In this document: one piece after another, positions 38,763-46,739 of the stretch
How positions within the stretch are numbered: the first letter of the stretch is position 1
Layout: each line of letters begins with the position of its first letter
Made by a program: the position numbers and the translations under genes
Notes under the pieces: model-generated
Databases searched by the model: none
What the model was told of the DNA's origin: nothing
The model's input: the letters and a program-made list of their open reading frames with translations, nothing else
DNA from: CADCWN01 sp046328475
Lineage (GTDB): Bacteria > Chloroflexota > Chloroflexia > Thermomicrobiales > CADCWN01
Assembly (NCBI GenBank): GCA_046328475.1
Contig: JAXLWN010000027.1
Coordinates: 1-64,000 of the forward strand
DNA: 64,000 nucleotides
Direction: 5' to 3'

Positions 38763-39378
38763 AAGAGAGATATGCCGGATCTTTTTCGGGATGCTTAGCA
38801 AGGAGCAGGTATGCCTCTCCAGATGGAGGGGGTTGGAGGTATTGGCCAGCCACAATACTAGTAGCAAGTACATGTTCCTTTGGAATTTCAATTGTAATAC
38901 CGCAAGGAAGCTGAAGAGTTGCCGAACCAGTAGAAGCACTTGAGGGGTGGGCGATGGGACGAGAGTGAGCGTGGGGATCGGGGTGGGGAGTGGGCTTGTG
39001 CTGAGTATCTCGCGCAACAGCAACACCCGAAGAAATCGGAAAGACAAAGACAAGCAATGCCGCTGCTGTCAATAAATAACGTGGCCAGCGACCAGAGAGT
39101 GGTAAGTTGTAATTGAGACCTACAAGAATGCCGATGACTAAGACCGCTATTACGATCAGCGCTACGTTCCACCCTGAAAGTCTCTGGATATAGTCTTGTG
39201 GAACAATGATGATTGCAGCAATAGTTGCTAAGCCCCCGGCGAGGAGGCTACTGATGATTGGTACACTACTTGCCCACGAAAACCTTATCTGTAGCTGCAC
39301 AGCAAGAAGATTGATCAGGAGCCCTATGTAGATGCCACTGACAAGTGCAATCATTAGCTGGCGTATTGACTCAAACAT
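38763..39378 (-). pseudogene. N-terminal part of an IS-split membrane protein gene
   Basis: The 5' segment encodes four TM helices: LMIALVSGIYIGLLINLLAV, VPIISSLLAGGLATIAAIIIV, NVALIVIAVLVIGILVGLNY, YLLTAAALLVFVFPISSGVA. A His/Pro-rich stretch follows (KPTPHPDPHAHSRP), then the start of an outer domain (LQLPCGITIEIPKEHVLATSI). It is cut at PAYLS by the IS, where the frame stops four codons later. ATG at 39378 has GGGGAG upstream. The whole protein would have had about 500 residues. Regulated secretion or surface sensing is conceivable but unsupported. Confidence 0.82.
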
Positions 39379-39420
39379 GTTCACTCCCCACCTTTCACAC
39401 GAAGCCTATAACGGACGACA

Positions 39421-39436
39421 GCGCCTGCGCAGGCGC
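39421..39436. other. 16-bp perfect palindrome upstream of the split gene
   Basis: GCGCCTGCGCAGGCGC lies 43 bases before the split gene's start, in otherwise AT-richer DNA. It could be a protein-binding site or a leader hairpin. Nothing else was seen between 39437 and 39630. Confidence 0.4.
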
Positions 39437-39633
39437 ATTCTTTGTCACTATCATCATGGAGTGCAGCTTACAATAGTTGCGACTTGTTGCAAAGTGACAC
39501 CATGGGAACTCGGTAAGATTGCCGACTACTTGAATAGCTGTTGGCTTGGGAAGTATTCCTAATATTCGCACCGCAGAGTTTGGTCTGCAATAGCAACGAT
39601 TTGGCCCTTGGTTCCACTCTTCTCTAACGGTAG

Positions 39634-39800
39634 AGGGGCGGCCTTTCAGCCACCCGCGTTCCTACCTCGCAAATTTCTCGCCGCATCCAAGGATGCGAAG
39701 CGAAGGGTTATCACTTCACACTCCCGCTGTCAGTCCCTCGCCGAAGAAGCGATGGGCGTAATCGTTGAGGATGATGGCCGGGAAAGACACCCATCGCTTT
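39634..39800 (-). pseudogene. Decayed copy of the 3' end and terminator of the sugar ABC permease gene
   Basis: On the minus strand the frame FPAIILNDYAHRFFGEGLTAG parallels the functional permease end VPVVILYGYAQRFLVEGLTA. The remaining AGSVK and stop are found after a one-base shift. The downstream hairpin and the block AGGTAGGAACGCGGG are also shared with 41242-41404. The rest of the gene is absent, so this is a truncated, diverged duplicate. Confidence 0.7.
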
Positions 39801-40607
39801 AGCGTTCCTGCACGAGCGCTGGAATTGCCCTGCATGCACGTCGGCCACCCACTCCCAGCCGGGCTTGGCCGAGGGGCCGATTCGGGGATCGTCGGGGGCA
39901 ACGCTGTCGCGCAGGGCCTGCACATAGGCGCGGTCCAGGTCGATCCGGGCGCGCAGTTGAGCGGCGTCGCCGACGGAGCCGTGGCCGGGGATGACGACCG
40001 CGACGCCGCCCGCCACGCCTTCGAGCAGCCGCAGCGCGGCGAGGTAGTCCGCGATCGGGTCCGCCGCGCGCTGGTCGAGGATCGGGATCAGCACATCGGA
40101 GAGCGTGTCGCCCGCGAAGAGCACCCCGCGCTCCTCGATCAACAGCGCGGCATGGCCCGGGGCGTGCGCCTGGTGCTCGATGACCCGGACGCGCGGGCCG
40201 TCCCACGGGATCTCCGCAGTTCCAGCGGGCAGGCTGGTGAGGAGGCCGAACTGCTCCAGCGGGATCTGCCCGGCGAATTCCGGCGGCAGCATCCCGGCGA
40301 CGCGGGCTTGCCAACCCGCGTCCGACAGCACATTGCGGACGGCAGCCGCGCAGGTGGCCGTGCCGTAACGCGGCACCGCGCCGAGCCGGGCGTGCCAGAG
40401 CAGGTGATCCCAATGCGAATGCGTCGAAAACCCGGCCACCACGGGCTGGCCCAACGCGCGCAGATCGTCCGCGAGGGCAGCCATCTCGCGGTCGAGGATC
40501 CCGGCGTCGATGACCAGCACGCCGGACCGGCCCTGCACGACCACGGTGTTGCGCTGGATGACCGCGCTCTCGTGGACCAGTACCCCTTCCGCAACCTGCT
40601 TCAGCAC
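39711..40607 (-). CDS. MBL-fold metallo-hydrolase
   Basis: A metallo-beta-lactamase-fold protein. GVLVIDAGILDREMAALADDL, then FSTHSHWDHLLWH carries the His-x-His-x-Asp-His zinc motif; QAHAPGHAALLI gives the third-site His, LFAGDTLSDVLIPIL the bridging Asp and VVIPGHGSVGD the last His. It is a hydrolase of the broad GloB-like group with unknown substrate. GTG at 40607 follows GGAAGGAG. The last 25 codons coincide, in another frame, with the permease remnant, so the native C-terminus was probably replaced by a rearrangement or a frameshift near 39800. Confidence 0.85.
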   Translation of the reverse strand: MLKQVAEGVLVHESAVIQRNTVVVQGRSGVLVIDAGILDREMAALADDLRALGQPVVAGFSTHSHWDHLLWHARLGAVPRYGTATCAAAVRNVLSDAGWQARVAGMLPPEFAGQIPLEQFGLLTSLPAGTAEIPWDGPRVRVIEHQAHAPGHAALLIEERGVLFAGDTLSDVLIPILDQRAADPIADYLAALRLLEGVAGGVAVVIPGHGSVGDAAQLRARIDLDRAYVQALRDSVAPDDPRIGPSAKPGWEWVADVHAGQFQRSCRNAKAMGVFPGHHPQRLRPSLLRRGTDSGSVK

Positions 40608-40687
40608 GCGTGGCTCCTTCCGCTTGTGGCGTGCAACCGCTTGTCGAGACCGTCGCCCCCGGCGGCTAAGCATCGGTGCGGCAATGG

Positions 40688-41140
40688 CTACTGTTCAGTG
40701 CGCCAGAGGATGCGGTCGATCGGCCCAGCCTGGGACTTCGCCTTGATGTAGTCGTACGACGCTTGCACGATCCGCTCAAGGACCGGCAGCTCGACATCGC
40801 TCAGCCGCTTGATATAGACGCAATAGCCGGTGGTCGTGTGTTTCCCCAACGTAGCCAGCAACTCGGCGTGGCGCGCAGTGCCATCCATCAGGTAGACGGT
40901 CGTCTTCCCTTTGCGCGGGTGGAAGCCGATCACATGGCCGTCGCCTTCGCGCTTGCTGTCGTACTTGTAGTGGTAGGTGTCGAACCCGATCGTGCCCTGA
41001 TTCCACAGCTGCGGCTCGTGCCCGCTGATGCGCCGCATCATCTCAAGGAGCACCAGGCTATCCGTGACGGTTTGCTCATCATTCAATGAAGCGATGTAGT
41101 CTTGTGCCGAACTGTCGCTGTGAGCAGTCGTTTCGTCCAT
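40688..41140 (-). CDS. DUF1801 domain protein
   Basis: A 150-residue protein of the DUF1801/YdhG type: QDYIASLNDEQTVTDSLVLLEMMRRISGHEPQLW, IGFDTYHYKYDSKREGDGHVIGFHPRKGKTTVYLMDG, GYCVYIKRLSDVELPVLERIV. It is cytoplasmic and intact. The biochemical role of the family is not established. Confidence 0.88.
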   Translation of the reverse strand: MDETTAHSDSSAQDYIASLNDEQTVTDSLVLLEMMRRISGHEPQLWNQGTIGFDTYHYKYDSKREGDGHVIGFHPRKGKTTVYLMDGTARHAELLATLGKHTTTGYCVYIKRLSDVELPVLERIVQASYDYIKAKSQAGPIDRILWRTEQ

Positions 41141-41242
41141 ACTTCAGCTGCTCCATATACGGGCCAAAAGCGCATCACGAACAGGCGTGACACAGATAGT
41201 CGCGCGGGATCACCGAGATCGACACGAATTGACAACATGCTG

Positions 41243-41262
41243 GGGCGGCCGATCGGCCGCCC
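41243..41262 (-). terminator. Palindromic terminator of the ABC importer operon
   Basis: A perfect 20-base palindrome, GGGCGGCCGATCGGCCGCCC, 50 bases past the permease stop. A degenerate copy sits at the same place after the permease remnant near 39640. Confidence 0.6.
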
Positions 41263-41313
41263 GCGTTCCTACCTTACGGATTGTTCGTCGCATATTGGGA
41301 TGCAAGTGGGAGG

Positions 41314-43335
41314 TTACCCCTTCACGCTCCCCGCCGTGAGCCCTTCGACGAGGAAGCGCTGCGCGTAGCCATAGAGGATGACGACCGGGACCGCCATGAT
41401 GATCGAGGCGGCCATCAACTGGCCCCACGGGATCACGTCGCCGAGGATCATGCCTTGCAGGCCGACCGGCAGCGTCTTCAGGTTCTCCTTCGACAGGAAG
41501 ACGAAGGCGAACAGGAACTCATTCCAGGCATTGGTGAAGGTGAAGAGCGCGACCGCCAGCAGCGCGGGCTTCGCCAGCGGCAGGGTGATCTTGCGGAAGA
41601 TTTGCAGGCGCGTCGCGCCGTCGATCATCGCCGCCTGCTCCAACTCCTCCGGGATGGCGCGGAAGTAGCCCATCAGCAGCCAGGAGGCGTAGGGGAGCGC
41701 GAAGGTCGGGTAGGTCACGATCAACGCGCCGAGCGTGTTGATCAGCTTGATCTGGCTCAGGATCTGGTAGAGCGGGATGAAGAGCAGCGCGCCCGGCACC
41801 AGATAGGTCAGCAGCACCAGTCCGGAGAGGGTCTGCGCCCCCCGGAACTTCAGCCGCGCCAGCGCGTAGCCGGAGAGCGCGGAGATGCCCACGGCGAGCA
41901 CCGTGGTGATCCCGGCGGTCACCACCGTGTTGCGGAACCAGGTCCAGAAGGGGTGCGTGTTGACCAGCTTGTCGAACTGCGACAGCGTCCACGGATTCGG
42001 CCAGAAGACGTTGCCGGTCTGCGTCGTCTGCTGCAACTCGGTCTTGAACGCGGTGATGAAGATCCAGTAGAACGGGGCCAGGACGAAGAGCAGCAGGAAC
42101 GCCAGCGCGATCCAGGCCGGGATGCGCGTCGCAAAGCGCGCGGCCGGGCTGGCGGCGCGTCCGCCTTCCGCAAGCTTCGAGGTGAAGAACTGCCCGAAGA
42201 GGAAGCCGATCCCGACCAGGATCGCCAGCAGGATGGCGGCGCGGATGAAGATGCCGCGTTCCGCGAAGAAGAGCCCGAGCACCAGGATCGCGAGGCCGCC
42301 GAGGGCGAGGTAGCGGCCATAGGCCCCGGTGAAGCGGTCGAACGCCGACTCGCGCACCTGCTGCTCCGAGCGGCGCATGTAGCGCGCGAGGAAGAAGATC
42401 AGCACCGCCAGGATCGGCACCATCAGCAGCGCCACCGCCGCGCCCGCGCCGAACTGCAGCCCCTGGATCGCCTTCTCATAGGCGAAGATGACGAAGGGGC
42501 GCGTCGAACCGGCCGGGCCGCCGCCCGTCAGCAGGTAGATGATGTCGAAGGTGTTGAAGGTCCAGATCGTGGAGAGGAGCGTCGTCACCAGCAGCACGTA
42601 GCGCAGGCCCGGCAGCGTGATGTGGATGAAGCGCTCCCAGGCGGTCGCGCCGTCCACCGACGCCGCCTCGTACAATTCTTTGTCGATCGCCTTCAGCCCG
42701 GCGAGCAGGTTGATGGTGAAGAAGGGGATGCCCTTCCAGACGTTGACGAGGATGATCGCGGGGAGGGCGAGTTCCTGGGAGCCGAGCCAGGCCACCGGGA
42801 AGCGGTCGATCAGGTGCAGCGACACCATCAGGTTGCCGATCCCGGTCATGGTGAGCAGCTTGTTCAGCCCGCCGAAGATCGGGTCGTAGATCGAGCGCCA
42901 CGCCAGCGCGGTCACGACGGTGGGGATGATCCAGGGCAACAGCACGAGGCCGGTCAGGATCGACCGCCCCCGCTTGAGGTTGTGCAGCAGGAGTGCCGAG
43001 AGCATCCCCGCGATGATCTTGAAGATGATCGAGTAGGCGGTGTAGAGGAACGAGACCTTGACCGCGTCGCGGAAGAAGCGGTCCTTCAGCAGGTCGGTGT
43101 AGTTCTGCCAGCCGACATACTCCATCACGCCGGTGATCCGCCGCTGCGTGAAGCTGAGGCGCACGGCGTCGAAGAAGGGGTAGAGGATCAGCCCGACCAT
43201 CAGGATGAGCATCGGCAGCACGAACGGGATCGCGACCCGCCAGTCGGGGCCTAACAGGCGGCGCAGGCGCTGGTCGAACGTCGTCGACTCTTTCGCCCGC
43301 GTCGCGCTGGCTTGTTGCGGGAGACTCCTTGCCAT
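41314..43335 (-). CDS. Sugar ABC transporter permease, both permease domains in one protein
   Basis: A CUT1-type importer permease in which the MalF/UgpA-like and MalG/UgpE-like halves are one chain of 673 residues. The first half has VAIPFVLPMLILMVGLILYPF and the EAA loop EAASVDGATAWERFIHITLPG. A linker with two extra TM helices follows (LALGGLAILVLGLFF, AAILLAILVGIGFLFGQFF). The second half has IALAFLLLFVLAPFYWIFITAF and the EAA loop QAAMIDGATRLQIFRKITLP. Both EAA glycines are present, so each half can dock an ATPase. No ATPase gene lies here. ATG at 43335 follows GGAG. Transcribed after the binding-protein gene. Confidence 0.93.
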   Translation of the reverse strand: MARSLPQQASATRAKESTTFDQRLRRLLGPDWRVAIPFVLPMLILMVGLILYPFFDAVRLSFTQRRITGVMEYVGWQNYTDLLKDRFFRDAVKVSFLYTAYSIIFKIIAGMLSALLLHNLKRGRSILTGLVLLPWIIPTVVTALAWRSIYDPIFGGLNKLLTMTGIGNLMVSLHLIDRFPVAWLGSQELALPAIILVNVWKGIPFFTINLLAGLKAIDKELYEAASVDGATAWERFIHITLPGLRYVLLVTTLLSTIWTFNTFDIIYLLTGGGPAGSTRPFVIFAYEKAIQGLQFGAGAAVALLMVPILAVLIFFLARYMRRSEQQVRESAFDRFTGAYGRYLALGGLAILVLGLFFAERGIFIRAAILLAILVGIGFLFGQFFTSKLAEGGRAASPAARFATRIPAWIALAFLLLFVLAPFYWIFITAFKTELQQTTQTGNVFWPNPWTLSQFDKLVNTHPFWTWFRNTVVTAGITTVLAVGISALSGYALARLKFRGAQTLSGLVLLTYLVPGALLFIPLYQILSQIKLINTLGALIVTYPTFALPYASWLLMGYFRAIPEELEQAAMIDGATRLQIFRKITLPLAKPALLAVALFTFTNAWNEFLFAFVFLSKENLKTLPVGLQGMILGDVIPWGQLMAASIIMAVPVVILYGYAQRFLVEGLTAGSVKG

Positions 43336-43345
43336 GGGCGACTCC

Positions 43346-43450
43346 AATGCGGAGTGCGGAGTGCGGAGTGCGGAATCACGGGGTTCAGGCGCAGGCCCGT
43401 GGCTTGCTTCCATCGCCTATTCCGCATTCCGCACTCCGCATTCCGCATTC
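43346..43450. repeat. Inverted heptamer array (AGTGCGG)4 / (ATTCCGC)4
   Basis: Left arm 43346-43375: AATGCGG plus three AGTGCGG. Right arm 43419-43450: ATTCCGC, ATTCCGC, ACTCCGC, ATTCCGC. The 43-base spacer and the unit type are as at 19651-19756. It fills the junction between the binding-protein and permease genes of the ABC operon. Confidence 0.95.
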
Positions 43451-43453
43451 GTG

Positions 43454-45004
43454 TTACTTGATCCCGAACTGCTCGAAGATCTTGACCATCTGGTCGTGGG
43501 CTTCCTTGACGGCGTCGGCGGGCTTCTGGCCCTTCTGGATGATGGAGCCCATCATCGTCTCCAGCACCTTGTTGCTGATGATGCCATCGACGCCGGGGTT
43601 GACCGGGCCGGGGTAGTAGCTCTGGTTGTAGCCCTGGGGGTCGCGCACCTGCGACTCCAGCGCGGCGAAGTTCGGGTCGCTCTTCCAGAAGTCGTTCTTC
43701 CACTGCGACTCGAACGCCGGGAGGATCAGGCCGCTCGCCTGCGTGGCGATCTTGTTCCAGTTATCGGGCAGCAGGAGGTTCTTGATCGCCTCCTTCGCCA
43801 GGTCGGCGTTCTTCGCGCCGCGATAGATCGCCAGGTAGCCGAGCTGGCCGCCGGTGAGCGGCGCGTTCGGGGTGGCGGGACCCTTCGGGCGGCTGGCGAC
43901 GTAGGTGTTCGCGAAGACCGGGTTCTTGTCGTCCTTCGCCTTGGCGTACATGGTGAAGGCGTTGGCGGTGGTGCCGACCGTGCCGTTCAGGAAGGCCGCG
44001 TTGTTCGCCGCGCCGTCCCACGACTCGTAGCCGGTGGGCAGCATGTTCTTGTACTTCGGGTTGGTGTAGATGTCGGCCAGCCAGGTGACGCCCGCGACCG
44101 TCTCGGGCGAGTTGAAGACGACCTTCGTGCCGGTCTTATCCTGGATGCTGCCGCCCCAGGAGTGGACGACGTGGAAGATCAGGGTCGGGCCGTCGCCGAC
44201 CGCGTAGGGGGACTGGCCCCAGCCGAAGAAGTTCTTGCTCGGGTCGGAGATCTCCAGCGCGGCGTCGCGCATCTTGTCGTAGGTGTCGAGCGACTTCGGG
44301 TCGATGCCCTTCTCGGCCAGCTTGTCCTTGCGCAGGAACCAGGCGTCCGAGCTGCTGAAGAAGGGGACGGCGTAGTACTTGCCATCCTTCGCCAGGCCAC
44401 GCGGGATGATCGGCATCGGCGTGCCGTAGGCCCCGATCAGCTCGGTGACCAGCGGCGTGACATCCTCCAGCAGGTTCAGCGTGACCAACTGGCCGATGCC
44501 GTTGGAGATTTCGTCGGCCAGGTCGAACGGGCTGCCCGCCTGCACCCCGGCCTGGATCTTGGCGAGGTTCTGCGCGCCGTCGGTGCTGGCGACCGAGAGA
44601 TCGACGTCGCCGCCGACCGACTTGGCGTAATTGGTGATCGTCGCGCCGATCTGGTCCTGCACCGCCTTGTAATACTGGACCTTCTGGAAATAGCTCAACC
44701 GCTTGCCGCTGAAGGCGGTCGCGCCGGTCTTCGGGGCGAGCGGGCCGCTCCCGGTGGCAACGGGGGTGGCGGCACCGGCGGCGGCGCTGGCACCGGGGGT
44801 GGCCCCGGTGGCGGCCGTCGCGGCCGAACTCGCCCGCGCACTACCGGCGGCGCTCGGGGCGGCGCTGGCGGTCGAACCACCGGCGGAGGCTGCCGGGGCG
44901 CTCGTCGCCGTCGGCGTGCCGCCACCGCAGGCGGCGAGGAGGAGGACTGCCATTCCGGCGGCGCTGCCGGTGAGAACCTGCCGTCGCGTGAGTTGCTTGG
45001 TCAC
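43454..45004 (-). CDS. Extracellular sugar-binding lipoprotein of an ABC importer
   Basis: A family-1 solute-binding protein of about 516 residues. The N-terminus has a Tat-like twin Arg (LTRRQVLTGSAAG) and lipobox LLLAACGG, then a long Ala/Ser/Thr-rich tether. The binding fold follows: VQDQIGATITNYAKSVGGDVD, PFDLADEISNGIGQLV, YYAVPFFSSSDAWFLRKDKLAEKGIDPKSLDTYDKM, GWGQSPYAVGDGPTLIFHVVHSWGG, GTTANAFTMYAKA. It should capture an oligosaccharide or polyol at the surface for the fused permease next door. GTG at 45004 is preceded by GGAG at eight bases. Confidence 0.93.
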   Translation of the reverse strand: MTKQLTRRQVLTGSAAGMAVLLLAACGGGTPTATSAPAASAGGSTASAAPSAAGSARASSAATAATGATPGASAAAGAATPVATGSGPLAPKTGATAFSGKRLSYFQKVQYYKAVQDQIGATITNYAKSVGGDVDLSVASTDGAQNLAKIQAGVQAGSPFDLADEISNGIGQLVTLNLLEDVTPLVTELIGAYGTPMPIIPRGLAKDGKYYAVPFFSSSDAWFLRKDKLAEKGIDPKSLDTYDKMRDAALEISDPSKNFFGWGQSPYAVGDGPTLIFHVVHSWGGSIQDKTGTKVVFNSPETVAGVTWLADIYTNPKYKNMLPTGYESWDGAANNAAFLNGTVGTTANAFTMYAKAKDDKNPVFANTYVASRPKGPATPNAPLTGGQLGYLAIYRGAKNADLAKEAIKNLLLPDNWNKIATQASGLILPAFESQWKNDFWKSDPNFAALESQVRDPQGYNQSYYPGPVNPGVDGIISNKVLETMMGSIIQKGQKPADAVKEAHDQMVKIFEQFGIK

Positions 45005-45680
45005 CTTGATCGCTCCGTTGTACCTCTCCCATTCGCGGCGGCGTGTCGGCCGGGAACCACGATGGACAACTCTGTCCGCGGGAGTACGACTCATTCGATA
45101 GCGCAGCCCCGCGCGCATCGTGACGAGCGCTGGCATGGTGCGGCGGGCGGCGCGTCAGCGGACGCTCACCGGGCGGGGAAAGCGCCCGGTCGTGTGCGCC
45201 CGGGTGGCGGGCGCGGCTGGCACCAGCGCATCCCGGAAGGAGCAGGCGGCGAAAACGCCGACCGTCCAGCGATGGGGCGCGCCCAGGCCCCGGTGGGCGT
45301 GGCGGCGGCGCTGCGGCCCGACGCGAGTGTCGCGCACCGGGTCCGGCGTTGCCGGCCGGGAGTGCTCATGCCTGGTACGTCACCATTCTCGTCGCCCCAC
45401 GGCCGCAGCGGCCGACCACGGGGAGCCAATCGGCAATCCGGGCAATCCGCCGGGGAAACGCCGCCCGGCACCCGCGCGCCGGACGATCCGCCCCGCCGGG
45501 CGAACACAAACACCATCCCCGCAGGGCGCGCTGCGCGCTGCGGAGGAAGGGCAAATGGTCGGTGACTGCGGCTGAAATGACGGGAGGAGGCCACCGGACA
45601 GGCGTGATCGCTCGATTGCACCGGGCGACGGGCCTCCCCTGGGTGGGACGAGTACGCCGCCACAGTTGAGTATAGCGGGT
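45005..45680. other. Region without a supported gene, between a riboswitch and the sugar-binding gene
   Basis: About 675 bases of very GC-rich DNA. Open frames exist on both strands, but all are Arg/Pro/Ser-rich and none has a ribosome site with a family motif. On the minus strand it lies directly behind the c-di-AMP riboswitch, so a broken target gene is possible. Confidence 0.5.
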
Positions 45681-45686
45681 ACACAT

Positions 45687-45712
45687 CCGCCCGCGCCACG
45701 CTGCGCGGGCGG
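45687..45712 (-). terminator. Hairpin in the expression platform of the second c-di-AMP riboswitch
   Basis: CCGCCCGCGC faces GCGCGGGCGG, 10 bp with a CACGCT-type loop. It aligns with the terminator at 27659-27696 (shared CGTGGC loop). The following minus-strand sequence, ATGTGTACC, lacks a strong T-run. Confidence 0.55.
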
Positions 45713-45808
45713 GTGGGCACTCTTCCGGCGGATGCCCAGCGGAGGGGGCGATGGCGCGTTTTGGGCACAGCAAAGCACCCCTTCCGGGCAGCAGCTAACG
45801 CTTCGTGG

Positions 45809-45954
45809 ACGCCTATGAGGTGAGCTGACGGGTTCGGGCGCGAAGCAATCGAGCGCCCTACGCGCGGGAGTCGGATCAGCGTCGATCCGCTCGGGGAGCG
45901 CGATTCACCCCAAACTGGTGGTTCCCCCACCCGGCCTTGCGGCTGGCTCGGCGT
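45809..45954 (-). promoter_or_regulatory. Cyclic di-AMP riboswitch (ydaO/yuaA type)
   Basis: The same conserved blocks as at 27790-27933: ACGCCGAGC, a GGCC hairpin, GTGGGGGAACCACC, TTGGGGTGAATCGCG, GTAGGGCGC, CCGAACCCGTCAGCTCACCT, CATAGGCGT. Peripheral stems differ in sequence but keep pairing. Known members repress wall-hydrolase or ion-transport genes when c-di-AMP is high. No clear downstream gene is seen for 650 bases. Confidence 0.93.
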
Positions 45955-45993
45955 GCTTCCTGACGAGACCGGGCGACGCTGACCGGCACGATC

Positions 45994-46022
45994 ACTCTAC
46001 TTTGTATACGGAATGTTGTCAA
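45994..46022 (-). promoter_or_regulatory. Promoter of the second c-di-AMP riboswitch
   Basis: TTGACA (46022-46017) and TAGAGT (45999-45994) with a 17-base spacer, identical in boxes and spacing to the promoter at 27969-27997. Confidence 0.87.
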
Positions 46023-46274
46023 CAATAGACACACTATGGGAGCGGTACCACCATATATTGCACGACCGGCCGCCCGGTAGCGGAGGCACGCGCGGGCAAG
46101 GACAGCCAGTATGGGCCGACATGCAGCAATGTGTCCGGCCGCAGCGGCCCCGAGCACGCCCTTTCGCCACCCCACGCCCTCGATCCCCTATACTTCCCTC
46201 CCGAATCGGGCCAGGGAGGCGAGCGCGCTCGCACCGTGCGGCGTTCTATCGCCGTGACAACACCGGGTGGGACG

Positions 46275-46664
46275 ATGGCGGAAATTCGGGGCTTGCATCA
46301 CGCGCAGATCACCATCCCGCCGGGCGCGGAGGATGCGGCACGCGCCTTCTACTGCGGCGTGCTCGGCCTGGCGGAGATCGCGAAGCCCGAGGCGCTGGTC
46401 GCCCGGGGCGGCCTCTGGCTGCGCGTCGGCACGCAGGAGGTCCACATCGGGACCGAGCCGGGGGTGGACCGCGCCGCGACCAGGGCGCACCTCGCCTACG
46501 CTGTCGCCGATCTCGGCTGGTGGCGCGAGCGGCTGGCGCGCGAGGGCATCGCCCCGCTCGACGCCATCCCGCTCCCCGGCTACGACCGCTTCGAGTTCCG
46601 CGACCCGTTCGGCAACCGCGTTGAGTTCATTGAGGCGATTGGCCGTGAGGGCGTGAGGGCGTGA
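46275..46664 (+). CDS. VOC-family (glyoxalase-like) protein
   Basis: A 129-residue VOC protein: IRGLHHAQITIPPGAEDAARAFYCGVLGLAEIAKP, LWLRVGTQEVHIGTEPGVD, HLAYAVADLGWWRERLAREGI, DRFEFRDPFGNRVEFIEAI. His in LHHAQ, His in EVHIG and Glu in RVEFIE are at metal-ligand positions, so it may be a metal enzyme. The last codons (GREGVRA) are encoded by an octamer array. ATG after GGTGGGACG. Confidence 0.88.
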   Translation: MAEIRGLHHAQITIPPGAEDAARAFYCGVLGLAEIAKPEALVARGGLWLRVGTQEVHIGTEPGVDRAATRAHLAYAVADLGWWRERLAREGIAPLDAIPLPGYDRFEFRDPFGNRVEFIEAIGREGVRA

Positions 46665-46729
46665 GGGCGTGAGGCGTGAACGACACCCCTCCACCACGCC
46701 CTCGCTGCCCACGCCCTCACGCCCTCACA
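46645..46729. repeat. Inverted octamer array (GTGAGGGC)3 / ACGCCCTC units
   Basis: Left arm 46645-46676 covers the last codons and stop of the VOC gene. The right arm (46705-46729) lies just before the next gene. The same unit is found at 26171-26374 and 50603-50627. Confidence 0.9.
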
Positions 46730-46739
46730 TCGCACGGAG

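Noticed and set aside
41281..43254. A 657-codon plus-strand frame opposite the ABC permease
   Set aside because: Arg/Glu/Asp-rich shadow with no membrane or domain pattern; the permease frame is complete with two EAA loops.
45140..45370. A LysM-like gene remnant behind the second c-di-AMP riboswitch
   Set aside because: A few residues in mixed frames (DTLAS-like, ALVPA) hint at it, but no frame gives a convincing domain; it would be guesswork.
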